Of a stretch of DNA of 64,000 nucleotides, positions 1-10,408 are shown piece after piece (within the stretch, counting starts at the first letter, position 1; each line of letters starts with the position of its first letter). The notes under the pieces are model-generated. The model saw only the letters and a program-made list of their open reading frames with translations. It did not search any database and had not been told where the DNA came from. A program made the position numbers and the translations under genes. Source of the DNA: Pseudomonas lurida (GTDB lineage: Bacteria > Pseudomonadota > Gammaproteobacteria > Pseudomonadales > Pseudomonadaceae); NCBI RefSeq assembly GCF_013522705.1, contig NZ_JAAMRE010000005.1, positions 124,001-188,000 of the forward strand, read 5' to 3'.

Positions 1-827
1 TTGGAGAGAATAGCCGTACGACTGAATGCTTCACGCAGTGCCTGACGATCGCCCACCACCAACTTGTCACCACCTTTGGGCAGCACGCGCTCGTAGTCCG
101 GGAACTTGCCGTCAACCAGCTTGGAGGTAAAGGTGAATTCGCCGGTGGTGGCACGAATGTGGTGCTGGCCCAGCACGATGCTGACGTTGCCGTCCGGCTC
201 GGTGAGCAAACGCGCCAGCTCGAGAATACCTTTGCGGGGCACGATAACCTGGTGACGATCAGGCTGGCCGATGTCGGCGCGCATCGAGCACATCGCCAGG
301 CGATGACCGTCGGTTGCGACGGCGCGGATAACGCCTTCGGAGACTTCAAGCAGCATGCCGTTGAGGTAGTAACGCACGTCCTGCTGAGCCATGGCGAAGC
401 TGGTACGCTCGATCAAACGGCGCAGCTTGCTTTGCTCCAGGCTGCAGGTCAGCGAGCCCGGGCCTTCTTCAACAGTCGGGAAATCATTGGCTGGCAGCGT
501 GGACAGGGTAAAGCGGCTACGACCGGCCTTGACCACCAGCTTCTGCTCATCGACCTTGATGTCGATCAGCGCGTCGTTCGGCAGGCTTTTGCAGATGTCC
601 ATCAGCTTGCGCGCCGGAACGGTGATTTCACCGGGTTCAGCAGGTTCTTCTAGCTGCACACGGCCCACCAGCTCGACTTCAAGGTCAGTACCGGTCAGGG
701 ACAATTGCTGGCCTTCGACCACCAGCAATACGTTAGAGAGCACCGGCAAGGTCTGGCGGCGCTCGACGACGCCTGTGACCAGTTGCAGGGGTTTCAACAG
801 GGCTTCGCGTTGAATGGTGAAATGCAT
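1..827 (-). CDS. dnaN: DNA polymerase III beta subunit (sliding clamp), 3' part missing
   Basis: The minus strand reads an open frame starting at the ATG at 825-827 with the N-terminus MHFTIQREALLKPLQLVTGV and continuing out of the left edge, so about 275 of the usual 367 residues are present. The sequence carries the beta-clamp pattern (VVERRQTLPVLSNVLL, then VRYYLNGMLLEV and ATDGHRLAMC). The clamp encircles DNA and gives the polymerase III holoenzyme its processivity. It lies 38 bp downstream of dnaA on the same strand, the usual Pseudomonas dnaA-dnaN arrangement. The C-terminal domain cannot be judged because it lies outside the window. Confidence 0.97.
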   Translation of the reverse strand, partial: MHFTIQREALLKPLQLVTGVVERRQTLPVLSNVLLVVEGQQLSLTGTDLEVELVGRVQLEEPAEPGEITVPARKLMDICKSLPNDALIDIKVDEQKLVVKAGRSRFTLSTLPANDFPTVEEGPGSLTCSLEQSKLRRLIERTSFAMAQQDVRYYLNGMLLEVSEGVIRAVATDGHRLAMCSMRADIGQPDRHQVIVPRKGILELARLLTEPDGNVSIVLGQHHIRATTGEFTFTSKLVDGKFPDYERVLPKGGDKLVVGDRQALREAFSRTAILS

Positions 828-865
828 GGTCTAGTCCCTTGCCTTAATAAGCTGCGCTGGTGTCA

Positions 866-2383
866 TCACGTAGTCAGTGTACGCAGCAGGTTCTTGTAGT
901 CCTCGCGAATATCCGCGTCGGATTCCTTAAGTTCATTGATCTTGCGGCATGCGTGCAAAACCGTGGTGTGGTCGCGACCGCCAAATACATCCCCGATTTC
1001 CGGCAGACTGTGGTTGGTCAATTCCTTGGAAAGGGCCATTGCCACCTGGCGCGGACGCGCCACAGAGCGCGAGCGGCGCTTGGACAACAGATCGGATATC
1101 TTGATCTTGTAGTACTCGGCCACCGTGCGCTGGATGTTATCCACACTCACCAGTTTGTCCTGCAGGGCCAACAGGTCCTTCAAGGATTCGCGAATCAACT
1201 CGATGGTAATGTCGCGCCCCATGAAGTGCGAGTGGGCGATCACCCGCTTGAGCGCGCCTTCGAGTTCACGCACGTTGGAGCGAATGCGTTGAGCGATAAA
1301 GAACGCAGCGTCGTGAGGAAGATCCACCTTGGCCTGGTCGGCCTTTTTCATCAGGATCGCCACGCGGGTTTCCAGCTCCGGCGGCTCCACCGCAACGGTG
1401 AGCCCCCAGCCGAAGCGCGACTTCAAGCGTTCTTCCAGACCTTCGATTTCCTTCGGGTAACGGTCACTGGTCAGAATGACCTGCTGGCCACCTTCGAGCA
1501 GGGCGTTGAAGGTATGGAAAAACTCCTCCTGCGAACGTTCTTTGCGTGCGAAAAATTGGATGTCATCGATCAGCAAGGCGTCAACGGAGCGATAGAAACG
1601 CTTGAACTCGTTGATCGCGTTGAGCTGCAAGGCCTTGACCATGTCGGCCACGAAGCGCTCCGAGTGCAGGTATACAACCTTGGCATTCGGGTTCTTCTTT
1701 AATAGATGATTGCCCACTGCATGCATCAAGTGGGTCTTACCCAAGCCAACGCCACCATAAAGGAAGAGTGGGTTGTAGCCATGCTTGGGGTTATCGGCGA
1801 CCTGCCAGGCAGCGGCTCGCGCCAACTGGTTGGATTTACCCTCAACGAAATTTTCGAAGGTGAACGTTCGGTTCAGGTAGCTGGTGTGCTTGAGTGCGCC
1901 TTCGACCTGCACGGTACGCTGTTCGGCGCGAACCGGAGCCTGCTGGGAACTGGCGCCCGCCATCGGGTCGAAGCTATCACGCGAAGGCTCTTCTTGCTCT
2001 GGCGCATTTTTCTGCGCCGACGATCTGGAGGTTGCCGGCGCTGCTGCAGGAGCCGAGGTCACCGGGGCGGAGGCCGCCTGAGCCTGGGACGCGGCAGCGG
2101 CCAAAGGTGCATTGGGTGCCGCGCGAGGCGCAGAGCTGCGTTTGCTGCCTATTAATAAGGAGAGCGCGGGAGCGAGCCCGTTGCCGTGCTCGTCGAGCAA
2201 TTCAAGAACGCGGCTCAAGTACTTCTCGTTGACCCAGTCCAGAACAAACCGGTTGGGCGCATAGACGCGCAACTCGTCGCCTTCGGCTTCGACCTGTAGC
2301 GGACGGATCCAGGTGTTGAATTGCTGGGCAGGCAGCTCATCGCGCAAAAGCTCTACGCACTGCTGCCAAAGTTCCACTGACAC
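866..2383 (-). CDS. dnaA: Chromosomal replication initiator protein DnaA
   Basis: This 505-residue protein begins with a GTG codon (2381-2383), as is common for Pseudomonas dnaA. Domain I is at about 1-80, followed by an Ala/Pro/Ser-rich linker (80-165). The AAA+ domain has a Walker A motif [10 protein letters not shown] near residues 210-219 and a Walker B motif ALLIDDIQF. The C-terminal DNA-binding domain carries the DnaA signature [19 protein letters not shown]. DnaA binds DnaA boxes in oriC and melts the adjacent AT-rich DNA to start replication. The gene faces away from the origin-containing intergenic region that begins at its start codon, and dnaN follows it. Confidence 0.98.
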   Translation of the reverse strand: MSVELWQQCVELLRDELPAQQFNTWIRPLQVEAEGDELRVYAPNRFVLDWVNEKYLSRVLELLDEHGNGLAPALSLLIGSKRSSAPRAAPNAPLAAAASQAQAASAPVTSAPAAAPATSRSSAQKNAPEQEEPSRDSFDPMAGASSQQAPVRAEQRTVQVEGALKHTSYLNRTFTFENFVEGKSNQLARAAAWQVADNPKHGYNPLFLYGGVGLGKTHLMHAVGNHLLKKNPNAKVVYLHSERFVADMVKALQLNAINEFKRFYRSVDALLIDDIQFFARKERSQEEFFHTFNALLEGGQQVILTSDRYPKEIEGLEERLKSRFGWGLTVAVEPPELETRVAILMKKADQAKVDLPHDAAFFIAQRIRSNVRELEGALKRVIAHSHFMGRDITIELIRESLKDLLALQDKLVSVDNIQRTVAEYYKIKISDLLSKRRSRSVARPRQVAMALSKELTNHSLPEIGDVFGGRDHTTVLHACRKINELKESDADIREDYKNLLRTLTT

Positions 2384-2969
2384 GGATATCCCCTAAGTTG
2401 AAAGCCGGTGAGGCAAAAACAGCCGCCATTGTAGCGGCCAGCCGCCCACTTATCCACATGTAGGTTGCCCACACACCGGCCAAAATCAATGCCTTAACCT
2501 TGAAAAAGCCGACCGGCGGTCTGTGCATAAGCTCTGTGGATAAGCGGCCCTGAGCTCGTTGCACAAGTGGGGTCGAAAGTCTGTGGGTAACCGCGCTGTG
2601 GATAACACCCGCTTTCACACACAGCTTATCCGACAGCGCAGCACAGGCAGAGCACCGTTTCTCCCCCGTGTTGTCATTCTCTGTACAGCACGTGAAATAT
2701 GGGCTGCATCCAGTTATCCACAGATGATCGCCTACCTAGCTTTTATAAGCTTTACAGAAAAGCTTTAAATAACTTTCCTTCTTTATTTTTATATCTAGGT
2801 CGGTACTGATGGAGGCGCGGGCCAAGCAAAGCACGCTCGCGCTCCTGAAGATCTAATTGAAGGAAAAGCTGGTTGGAAATTGACCTAGAGGCTTGCTTTC
2901 TCTAGAATCGCCGGTCTCTTAAAACGGGGGCCATTCCGGCCCGTTGTGGACGAACCAGGTAACAACGCC
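2384..2969. other. oriC: Chromosomal replication origin region (oriC) between dnaA and rpmH
   Basis: This 586-bp gap carries perfect DnaA boxes (TTATCCACA or its complement) at 2450-2458 (+), 2535-2543 (-), 2597-2605 (-) and 2714-2722 (+). Near matches are TGTGCATAA at 2522-2530 and TGTGGGTAA at 2582-2590. An AT-rich stretch follows at about 2736-2800 and is the likely unwinding element. Placement between dnaA and rpmH matches the origin known for P. aeruginosa and P. putida. The right part also holds the rpmH promoter. Boxes are seen directly; origin function is inferred from family knowledge. Confidence 0.93.
2880..2908 (+). promoter_or_regulatory. Sigma-70 promoter of rpmH-rnpA
   Basis: TTGACC at 2880-2885 and TAGAAT at 2903-2908 are separated by exactly 17 bp, and the rpmH start codon lies about 60 bp further on. 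The match to the sigma-70 consensus is five of six in each box. Confidence 0.7.
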
Positions 2970-3104
2970 ATGAAACGTACTTTCCAACCCAGCACCATCA
3001 AACGCGCCCGTACCCACGGCTTCCGTGCCCGCATGGCCACCAAGAACGGTCGTGCCGTCCTGTCGCGTCGTCGCGCCAAAGGTCGTGCGCGTCTGGCAGT
3101 TTGA
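2970..3104 (+). CDS. rpmH: 50S ribosomal protein L34
   Basis: This 44-residue, very basic protein starts [20 protein letters not shown] and ends KGRARLAV, the full and typical L34 sequence. L34 is a late-assembling protein of the large ribosomal subunit. The gene directly follows oriC and is followed after 13 bp by rnpA, the near-universal rpmH-rnpA pairing. Confidence 0.98.
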   Translation: MKRTFQPSTIKRARTHGFRARMATKNGRAVLSRRRAKGRARLAV

Positions 3105-3117
3105 TAATCCGGCACTG

Positions 3118-3525
3118 GTGGTGAGTCAGGACTTCAGTCGGGAAAAGCGTCTGCTAACCCCCCGGCACTTCAAGGCAGTCTTTGACTCCCCCACCGGCAA
3201 GGTTCCGGGGAAAAATCTCCTGCTCCTTGCGCGTAACAACGATCTGGATCACCCCCGTCTCGGGTTGGTGATCGGCAAAAAGAGCGTAAAGCTCTCCGTT
3301 GAGCGCAATCGCCTCAAGCGTCTGATGCGCGAATCGTTTCGCCTCCACCAGGACACTCTGGTTGGTTGGGATATTGTTATCGTCGCGCGCAAAGGCTTGG
3401 GGGATGTAGAAAACCCCGAATTGATTCAGCATTTCGGCAAGCTCTGGAAACGTCTGGCGCGTACCCACAAGCCAGCACCTCCAGGTAGCCCCGAAACTGT
3501 AGGGGTAGACAGCAACGATGCGTAA
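3118..3525 (+). CDS. rnpA: Ribonuclease P protein component
   Basis: This 135-residue basic protein carries the RnpA signature [20 protein letters not shown], which contacts the RNase P RNA during tRNA 5' maturation. The open frame extends upstream through the end of rpmH, but the start is set at the GTG at 3118 (second choice GTG at 3121). That gives the usual N-terminus [20 protein letters not shown] and the family length. Its 3' end overlaps yidD by 8 bp, which suggests translational coupling. Confidence 0.95.
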   Translation: MVSQDFSREKRLLTPRHFKAVFDSPTGKVPGKNLLLLARNNDLDHPRLGLVIGKKSVKLSVERNRLKRLMRESFRLHQDTLVGWDIVIVARKGLGDVENPELIQHFGKLWKRLARTHKPAPPGSPETVGVDSNDA

Positions 3526-3763
3526 ACTGGCACTCGTTCCGATCCAGTTTTATCGCTATGCCATTAGTCCTCTGATGGCAAACCACTGTCGTTTCTACCC
3601 CAGTTGTTCCTGCTACGCGTTAGAAGCCATAGAAAATCATGGTCTTCTGCGCGGTGGCTGGCTGACCTTTCGTCGTTTAGGTCGCTGTCATCCGTGGAAT
3701 CCCGGTGGTTATGACCCGGTTCCACCTGTCCCTACCTCCCGTTCTTCTTCGATGGCCGAGTAA
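3518..3763 (+). CDS. yidD: Membrane protein insertion efficiency factor YidD
   Basis: This small 81-residue protein has the family hallmarks [22 protein letters not shown] and [15 protein letters not shown]. YidD is a peripheral inner-membrane protein thought to assist YidC. The gene overlaps rnpA and is followed 2 bp later by yidC, the conserved rpmH-rnpA-yidD-yidC-mnmE order. Confidence 0.96.
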   Translation: MRKLALVPIQFYRYAISPLMANHCRFYPSCSCYALEAIENHGLLRGGWLTFRRLGRCHPWNPGGYDPVPPVPTSRSSSMAE

Positions 3764-3765
3764 TC

Positions 3766-5469
3766 ATGGATATTAAACGCACGATCCTGATCGTCGCCCT
3801 GGCAATCGTGTCCTACGTCATGGTTCTTAAGTGGAACCAGGACTATGGCCAGGCTGCCCTGCCGACTCAGAATGTTGCCGTCAACACTGCACCTGCGGGT
3901 CTTCCCGACGCTGCAAGTGGCACAAATGCTGCCGCCAGTGATGACATTCCACGCGCAGCAGGCGAAGCCAAAGCGCCCGCCGAAGTTCCAGTTGCAGCAA
4001 GCACCGACCTCATCCAGATCAAAACGGATGTGCTGGACCTGGCGGTCGATCCGCAAGGTGGTGACGTTGCCAAGTTGACGCTGCCGCTTTACCCACGCCG
4101 TCAAGACCATCCGGAAATTCCATTCCAGCTGTTCGATAACGGTGGCGAGCGTGTTTATCAGGCCCAAAGCGGTCTGATCGGCGCAAATGGACCTGATGCC
4201 AGCCAGTCCGGCCGCCCAGTGTTCTCCTCGGAGAAGAAAAGTTATCAACTGGCTGATGGTCAGGACCAATTGGTCGTAGACCTCAAGTTCAGCAAGGACG
4301 GCGTCAATTACATCAAGCGGTTCACGCTCAAGCGTGGCCTGTACGATATCGTCGTTACCTACCTGATCGACAACCAAAGCGCCCAGCCTTGGAATGGCGC
4401 GATGTTTGCGCAACTCAAGCGCGACGCCAGCTCCGATCCTTCGTCAAGCACCGCGACGGGTACTGCGACTTACCTGGGCGCCGCCCTGTGGACAAGTTCG
4501 GAACCGTACAAAAAAGTGTCCATGAAAGACATGGACAAGGTGAACGAAGACAAGACCAAGCCAGCCATCACGTATAACGTGAACGGCGGCTGGGTTGCCT
4601 GGTTGCAGCACTATTTCGTTACCGCGTGGATTCCACAACCAGGCCAGAACAACGTGGTTCTGGCCCGCAAGGACACCAAGGGTAACTACATTATTGGCTA
4701 CACCGGCCCGTCGTTGACCGTCGCGCCAGGTGCCAAGGCTGAAACCAGCGCTACGCTGTATGCCGGTCCGAAAAGCCAAGCGGTACTCAAAGAGTTGTCC
4801 CCAGGTCTGGAGCTGACTGTGGACTACGGCATTCTGTGGTTCATTGCCCAGCCGATTTTCTGGTTGCTGCAACATATCCACAGCATCGTCGGTAACTGGG
4901 GCTGGTCGATCATCTTCCTGACCATGCTGATCAAAGGGATCTTCTTCCCTCTGTCGGCCGCCAGCTACAAGTCGATGGCGCGCATGCGTGCGGTGGCGCC
5001 GAAGCTGGCTGCGCTGAAAGAGCAACATGGCGATGACCGGCAGAAAATGTCCCAGGCCATGATGGAGCTGTACAAGAAAGAGAAGATCAACCCGCTGGGT
5101 GGATGCTTGCCGATTCTGGTGCAGATGCCGGTGTTCCTGTCGCTGTACTGGGTACTCCTGGAAAGCGTGGAAATGCGTCAGGCACCGTTCATGCTGTGGA
5201 TAACTGACCTGTCGATCAAAGACCCGTTCTTTATCCTGCCGATCATCATGGGCGCGACCATGTTTATCCAGCAGCGCCTGAACCCGACACCTCCGGATCC
5301 GATGCAGGCCAAGGTGATGAAAATGATGCCGATCATCTTCACCTTCTTCTTCCTGTGGTTCCCGGCTGGTCTGGTCCTGTACTGGGTGGTCAACAACGTG
5401 TTGTCGATTACTCAACAGTGGTACATCACACGTAAAATCGAAGCGGCTACCCAAAAAGCCGCGGCGTAA
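3766..5469 (+). CDS. yidC: Membrane protein insertase YidC
   Basis: This 567-residue inner-membrane insertase helps fold and insert proteins with or without SecYEG. A first membrane segment (residues about 5-20) precedes an Ala/Pro-rich linker and the large periplasmic domain (to about 350). The conserved YidC/Oxa1 core follows, with segments near GWSIIFLTMLIKGIFFPL, GGCLPILVQMPVFLSLYWV and the C-terminal FFFLWFPAGLVLYWVVNNVL. The length is normal for gammaproteobacteria. A terminator lies just beyond the stop codon. Confidence 0.97.
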   Translation: MDIKRTILIVALAIVSYVMVLKWNQDYGQAALPTQNVAVNTAPAGLPDAASGTNAAASDDIPRAAGEAKAPAEVPVAASTDLIQIKTDVLDLAVDPQGGDVAKLTLPLYPRRQDHPEIPFQLFDNGGERVYQAQSGLIGANGPDASQSGRPVFSSEKKSYQLADGQDQLVVDLKFSKDGVNYIKRFTLKRGLYDIVVTYLIDNQSAQPWNGAMFAQLKRDASSDPSSSTATGTATYLGAALWTSSEPYKKVSMKDMDKVNEDKTKPAITYNVNGGWVAWLQHYFVTAWIPQPGQNNVVLARKDTKGNYIIGYTGPSLTVAPGAKAETSATLYAGPKSQAVLKELSPGLELTVDYGILWFIAQPIFWLLQHIHSIVGNWGWSIIFLTMLIKGIFFPLSAASYKSMARMRAVAPKLAALKEQHGDDRQKMSQAMMELYKKEKINPLGGCLPILVQMPVFLSLYWVLLESVEMRQAPFMLWITDLSIKDPFFILPIIMGATMFIQQRLNPTPPDPMQAKVMKMMPIIFTFFFLWFPAGLVLYWVVNNVLSITQQWYITRKIEAATQKAAA

Positions 5470-5493
5470 TTACTCTGTGGATAACCACTCAAG

Positions 5494-5516
5494 ACGCCCC
5501 CTAGTGGGGCGTTTTG
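5494..5516 (+). terminator. Rho-independent terminator after yidC
   Basis: A 7-bp perfect stem (acgcccc / ggggcgt) with loop ctagt is followed by a T-rich stretch. It sits 25 bp past the yidC stop and 30 bp before mnmE. Confidence 0.85.
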
Positions 5517-5547
5517 CTTTCCGTCACTTTTGTTCTGGAACCTGTTG

Positions 5548-6918
5548 ATGAGCGCTCCTCGTGAAACCATCGCTGCTGTCGCTACCGCTCAAGGTCGCGG
5601 CGGCGTCGGTATCGTTCGAATTTCCGGGCCGCTTGCCGGCGTGGCTGCCAGCGCCATCAGCGGGCGAGATCTTAAGCCGCGATATGCCCATTACGGTCCA
5701 TTCCTGAACGCCGATAACGAAGTATTGGACGAAGGCCTGGCGCTGTATTTTCCAGGCCCGAATTCGTTTACCGGTGAGGATGTGCTTGAACTGCAAGGCC
5801 ACGGCGGCCCGGTGGTGCTCGATATGCTGTTACAGCGTTGCCTGCAGTTGGGTTGCCGCCTTGCTCGACCGGGGGAATTCAGCGAGCGCGCGTTCTTGAA
5901 TGACAAGCTCGACCTGGCCCAGGCCGAAGCCATTGCGGATTTGATCGAGGCCAGTTCCGCACAGGCGGCACGCAATGCGTTGCGTTCATTGCAGGGCGCT
6001 TTTTCCCAGCGTGTGCACAACCTCACAGAGCAACTTATCGGCTTGCGTATCTACGTCGAAGCGGCGATTGATTTCCCGGAAGAGGAAATCGATTTTCTTG
6101 CCGATGGGCACGTTTTGGCGATGCTGGACAAAGTTCGAGACGAGTTATCCACAGTCCTGCGTGAGGCGGGACAGGGCGCTTTGCTGCGTGATGGTATGAC
6201 TGTGGTAATCGCAGGACGTCCCAATGCCGGCAAGTCCAGCCTATTGAACGCCCTCGCGGGGCGTGAAGCCGCCATCGTGACTGAAATCGCAGGGACCACG
6301 CGGGATATCCTGCGCGAACATATCCACATCGATGGCATGCCATTGCATGTGGTCGATACCGCTGGCTTGCGCGACACCGATGACCACGTTGAAAAAATTG
6401 GCGTTGAGCGAGCACTCAAGGCCATCGGTGAAGCGGACCGGGTGTTGTTGGTGGTGGATGCCACGGCGCCCGAGGCTGCCGATCCTTTCGCTTTATGGCC
6501 GGAGTTCCTCGAGCAAAGGCCAGATCCGGCCAATGTCACGTTGATCCGCAACAAGGCCGACCTCACAGGGGAGGCCGTAGCGTTGGAAACCAGTGAGGAT
6601 GGCCATGTCACCATCAGTCTTAGCGCCAGGTCGGCGGGTGAGGGGCTGGAACTGCTGCGCGATCATCTCAAAGCTTGCATGGGCTACGAGCAGACCTCCG
6701 AAAGCAGCTTCAGCGCTCGCCGGCGGCACCTTGAGGCGTTGCGCCATGCCAGCGCGGCTCTTGAGCACGGGCGTGCGCAACTGACCCTGGCGGGGGCGGG
6801 AGAGCTGCTGGCCGAGGATCTGCGCCAGGCTCAGCAGCTGCTGGGAGAAATCACGGGCGCCTTCAGCTCGGATGATTTGCTGGGGCGGATTTTTTCAAGC
6901 TTCTGTATCGGTAAGTGA
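5548..6918 (+). CDS. mnmE: tRNA uridine-5-carboxymethylaminomethyl(34) synthesis GTPase MnmE
   Basis: This 456-residue protein has the N-terminal formyl-THF-binding domain ([22 protein letters not shown]). A G domain is inserted in the helical region, with GRPNAGKSS (P-loop), DTAGLRDT (G3) and NKAD (G4). The C-terminus is the invariant CIGK, with Cys453 being the family's conserved cysteine. With MnmG it modifies U34 in the wobble position of several tRNAs. The ATG at 5548 gives the canonical [13 protein letters not shown] start, and an upstream in-frame ATG at 5530 is less likely. Its partner mnmG is separated from it here by an inserted iron-uptake cassette. Confidence 0.97.
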   Translation: MSAPRETIAAVATAQGRGGVGIVRISGPLAGVAASAISGRDLKPRYAHYGPFLNADNEVLDEGLALYFPGPNSFTGEDVLELQGHGGPVVLDMLLQRCLQLGCRLARPGEFSERAFLNDKLDLAQAEAIADLIEASSAQAARNALRSLQGAFSQRVHNLTEQLIGLRIYVEAAIDFPEEEIDFLADGHVLAMLDKVRDELSTVLREAGQGALLRDGMTVVIAGRPNAGKSSLLNALAGREAAIVTEIAGTTRDILREHIHIDGMPLHVVDTAGLRDTDDHVEKIGVERALKAIGEADRVLLVVDATAPEAADPFALWPEFLEQRPDPANVTLIRNKADLTGEAVALETSEDGHVTISLSARSAGEGLELLRDHLKACMGYEQTSESSFSARRRHLEALRHASAALEHGRAQLTLAGAGELLAEDLRQAQQLLGEITGAFSSDDLLGRIFSSFCIGK

Positions 6919-6937
6919 AATGTTATCCACAATTGCT

Positions 6938-9376
6938 CTACCAGTTGTAGGAGAGGGTACCAAGCAAGGTGCGACTTTCCCCCCAGTAGCAACGGCCCGC
7001 ATCGTTGCAACCCGACACGTATTCTTTATCGAAGAGGTTCTTGGCGTTTAAATCCACGGACCAGTTCTTGTCGATCTGGTAACCGATGGCGGCATCCACC
7101 AACGTGACACTCCCTGCGTCCAGCTTGCCGTACAGCGTCGGTGCGGTGTAGGAAAAAGTACTGTCGAAATAGCGCACGCCACCGCCCAGGGATAAGCCTT
7201 TGAGACCTCCTTCAAGGAAGCGATATTTGCTCCAAACGGAAGCCTGGTTGCGCGGCACACCGGTCATCTGATGGCCTTCGACCAGTGATGCAGCCGAGTC
7301 TTTGGTAATACGCGCATCCGTGTAGGTATAAGCCGCCGTCAGATTCAGATTTGGCGTGAGGTTGCTGTTGACCTCCACCTCCACACCCTTTGCACGGCTT
7401 TCGCCCACCTGCCGATAACTATTGGTGGTGGCGTCGAGGTAGGTGTCGTCCTGTTTACGCAGGTCATACACCGACAGTGTCATTGCCGTGTCCCAGCCGA
7501 TCGGTTCGTATTTAACGCCCACTTCGTATTGGCTGCTGGTGATCGGCTTCAATGGCGAGCCGGCATTCGAGATCTGCTGGACCGGTACAAACGCGGTGGA
7601 GTAGCTGACATACGGCGTCAAACCGTTGTCGAACTGGTACATCACCCCGCCCTGATAGGTGAATTTTCGATCTTCTGAGCGAGTATCGCTGGCGGTATTC
7701 ACCTTGTCGCGAAATTCGCTGTCGACCCAGTCCTGACGACCGCCGAGTAAGAACAGCCAATGGTCGTATTTGCTCTGGACCTGTGCATAAACCCCTTTCA
7801 TCTGTTGTTCAAGCAAGGTGTTTTGTACGGCGACGGGGGTCAGCGGATCGCGCAGGTACACAGGGTTGAACACATTGATGGTTCCCGCGAAACCCGCATC
7901 CCAGTCCTGATTGAACGAGGTGCGGTCATAGCTGGCGCCCAACAGCACGGTATTTTCCAAGTTGCCCATCTGGAATTTGCCTTCCAGCTGGTTATCCAGG
8001 GAGTACACCATCGACTTGTTGTAACGGTCGTAGGCCGTCATGTTCAACTGAGTGCCGAAGCCGCGATTATTCAGGGCGCTGGGCCAGGTTTCATGGCGGT
8101 CGATGCGCGATTGCATATAGCGTGAGTTCTGGCGGAACTGCCAGTCATCATTAAAGCTGTGGCTGAACTCGTAGCCGGTGCTCCAGCTTTCACGCTCGAA
8201 GGTATTCCAGTCCGGATTACCGAGCATTGTGTGCTTGGAGAGCTTGCCGTTGGGGTTTGTGAGCAAGGTGCCTGCAGCCGGCAGGCCGAGTTCCAGGTTG
8301 GTGTGGTCCTTCTGGTAATTGGCCAACAGGGTCAGGCTGTTGTAATCGTCGAAGTTAAGCGTCAAGGAAGGCGCGATATAGAGGCGGTCGTCCGGTACAT
8401 GGTCGGTTTGCGTATCGGACTTGCGGCCCAGCATCACCAGTCTGCCGAGGACGTTGTCGTTATCGCTGAGCGGACCCGAGATATCCACACCCAGTTGGCG
8501 ACGATTATTGGAACCATACCCCAGTTGCACCTCGCCCTGGGGCGTGGCCGTTGGATGTTTGCTCACCAGGTTTACCAGGCCACCAGGAGCGTTCTCGCCA
8601 TACAGCAGGGAGGAGGGGCCACGGAAAACCTCGACCCGCTCCAAGCCATAGGGTTCGCTGGTGGTGTCGTACCGGTTGCCCTGCACACGCAGGCCATCTC
8701 GCAGCAGACCGTAGCCATAATCAGTGGCATTGAAACCGCGGATAAAGAACAGATCGCCTGCCAGACTGTCGCCGGCGGCAAAGGGGGGCGCGAAGATGCC
8801 GGGAACATATCCCAGCACTTGCGTCAGACTTTGCGCCTTTTGGTCCTTAATGCGTTGGCCGGTGACCACCGACACCGAGCGCGGGGTTTCCGACAACGGG
8901 GTACTGGTTTTGGTGCCGATCCGACTGTTTTGCGCCTTATAGCCTACATCTGCAGCGATATCCTGGTTGAAACCAGTTTGTTGATAAGTACTCACCGTCG
9001 TCGCCGCAAGGGTGAGTTGGCCCGCAGGAGCTGCCTGCAATACGTAGCTGCCGGGGGCTTGAACGGAAGCCGTCAACCCTGAGTTTTGCAGCAACAATGC
9101 GAATCCCTGATCGATCGAGTAATCGCCTTCAATACCAGGGGTGGTTAGCCGTGCGGTTTGCTCCGGGGAGAAAGATAGGATCACGTTCGCGCTGGCGGCA
9201 AACTGGCTCAAAGCCCTGTCCAGCGGACCGGCCGCAATGGAGAAATGCCGCACCGCACTGGCGGCCAAGGCGCCGGTGGCAAATACGGTGCCGGCTGTGG
9301 CGGCGGTAGCAATCAGCAGACCGTAGGTCAAGCCGTGGCAGGAAAGTCGCTGGCGTAGCTGGGTGGAAAGGCGCAT
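6938..9376 (-). CDS. TonB-dependent siderophore receptor with N-terminal signalling (STN) domain
   Basis: This 812-residue outer-membrane transducer has a signal peptide ending near ALAA (about residue 39). An STN signalling domain follows (about 45-120, FSIAAGPLDRALSQFAASAN), then the plug (FIRGFNATDYGYGLLRDGLR, YGLERVEVFRGPSSLLYGEN) and a beta barrel ending in an aromatic residue (GTLSYNW). The paired cysteines near the C-terminus (CNDAGRCYWGES) recall hydroxamate-type (ferrioxamine/ferrichrome) receptors. That substrate is inferred, not shown. The STN domain and the neighbouring sigma/anti-sigma pair on the same strand (87 bp gap to fecR) indicate a FecA-like surface signalling system. Confidence 0.93.
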   Translation of the reverse strand: MRLSTQLRQRLSCHGLTYGLLIATAATAGTVFATGALAASAVRHFSIAAGPLDRALSQFAASANVILSFSPEQTARLTTPGIEGDYSIDQGFALLLQNSGLTASVQAPGSYVLQAAPAGQLTLAATTVSTYQQTGFNQDIAADVGYKAQNSRIGTKTSTPLSETPRSVSVVTGQRIKDQKAQSLTQVLGYVPGIFAPPFAAGDSLAGDLFFIRGFNATDYGYGLLRDGLRVQGNRYDTTSEPYGLERVEVFRGPSSLLYGENAPGGLVNLVSKHPTATPQGEVQLGYGSNNRRQLGVDISGPLSDNDNVLGRLVMLGRKSDTQTDHVPDDRLYIAPSLTLNFDDYNSLTLLANYQKDHTNLELGLPAAGTLLTNPNGKLSKHTMLGNPDWNTFERESWSTGYEFSHSFNDDWQFRQNSRYMQSRIDRHETWPSALNNRGFGTQLNMTAYDRYNKSMVYSLDNQLEGKFQMGNLENTVLLGASYDRTSFNQDWDAGFAGTINVFNPVYLRDPLTPVAVQNTLLEQQMKGVYAQVQSKYDHWLFLLGGRQDWVDSEFRDKVNTASDTRSEDRKFTYQGGVMYQFDNGLTPYVSYSTAFVPVQQISNAGSPLKPITSSQYEVGVKYEPIGWDTAMTLSVYDLRKQDDTYLDATTNSYRQVGESRAKGVEVEVNSNLTPNLNLTAAYTYTDARITKDSAASLVEGHQMTGVPRNQASVWSKYRFLEGGLKGLSLGGGVRYFDSTFSYTAPTLYGKLDAGSVTLVDAAIGYQIDKNWSVDLNAKNLFDKEYVSGCNDAGRCYWGESRTLLGTLSYNW

Positions 9377-9463
9377 TGGTGGATAGACCCTGAAGGTATC
9401 GTCGTAATTACCTGTAGGGCCGTTCCAGCTAGGAAAAAGATAACCCCCCGTGTGATTTTTTAA

Positions 9464-10408
9464 TCAAACCATCGGTGTTATCGAAACCCAGTAGCGTGTG
9501 AAGTATTTCACCTGGATAGGCAAGGTGGCCTGCAGGTTGGCCAACACTGCATCAGTGGCGTCCAGGCGGAACGTACCGGAGACGCGCAGGCGCGCCGAGA
9601 CCGTGTCGCACTGCAGGACACCTGACCTATAGCGCGCCAATTCGTCGATTACATCCCCAAGCGGTGCATCCAGCACGATTAATTGCCCGTCGACCCAGGC
9701 GGCCTGAACGGCAGCATAAGGACGGATAGGGCTCACCTTGAGCCGATCAAAGTCGGCGCTTTGGCCCGCATTGAGCAGCAGGCCGGAGTCGGGTTTGTCG
9801 GCCGGGGACACCTGTACTCGATCTTCCAATACGCCTACCCGAGTGGAATCGGCCAGCTGGCGCACAGTAAACCGAGTGCCCAACGCCTGGACCCGCCCCT
9901 GGCGAGTCTCAACATAAAACGGTGCCTGTGCGCCCAACTTGCCGGTGTGGATAAGCACCTCACCCTCGCGTAGGCGAATCAAGCGTTGCCGTTCGTCGAC
10001 TATCACGTCAATCGCCGAGCGGGTATTGAGTTCGATTCGGGTGCCATCGGCCAATTGGATATGTTGCCGCCCTCCAACCGGTGTGCGGTAGTCGGCCCAC
10101 ACTGTTCCAACGCGGCTATGTTGTTGGATGTTCCAGCCGAGATAGCCACTACCGCCAAGAACCAGCAGCCATTTGAGTACTTGCCGACGTTGCTGGGTGG
10201 TTGATAGCGCACGGCGAGTGATGTCCTGGGGCAGCGCACCCAGGCTGCGTTGCAGCTGTTCCAGCTGATTCCATGCAGCCAGATGGGAAGGATCGCGGTT
10301 CAGCCATTGCTGCCAGGCATGACGTTCGGCGGGGGTGGGAGCCTGGGACTGAAATTGCACATACCAAGTGGCGGCGGCTTCAAAGGTTTCGCGATCGGGA
10401 GCGGCCAT
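9464..10408 (-). CDS. FecR-family anti-sigma regulator
   Basis: This 314-residue protein has an N-terminal cytoplasmic domain with the Trp-rich pattern of FecR proteins (AATWYVQFQSQAPTPAERHA, WQQWLNRD). A membrane segment lies near WLLVLGGSGYLGWNI, followed by a periplasmic FecR domain (GGRQHIQLADGTRIELNTRS) and a C-terminal STN-like region. It transmits the receptor's ligand-bound state to the sigma factor. The chosen start (CAT at 10406-10408) overlaps the sigma-factor stop as TGATG, implying coupling. A longer frame starting at 10435 exists but lies wholly inside the upstream gene. Confidence 0.92.
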   Translation of the reverse strand: MAAPDRETFEAAATWYVQFQSQAPTPAERHAWQQWLNRDPSHLAAWNQLEQLQRSLGALPQDITRRALSTTQQRRQVLKWLLVLGGSGYLGWNIQQHSRVGTVWADYRTPVGGRQHIQLADGTRIELNTRSAIDVIVDERQRLIRLREGEVLIHTGKLGAQAPFYVETRQGRVQALGTRFTVRQLADSTRVGVLEDRVQVSPADKPDSGLLLNAGQSADFDRLKVSPIRPYAAVQAAWVDGQLIVLDAPLGDVIDELARYRSGVLQCDTVSARLRVSGTFRLDATDAVLANLQATLPIQVKYFTRYWVSITPMV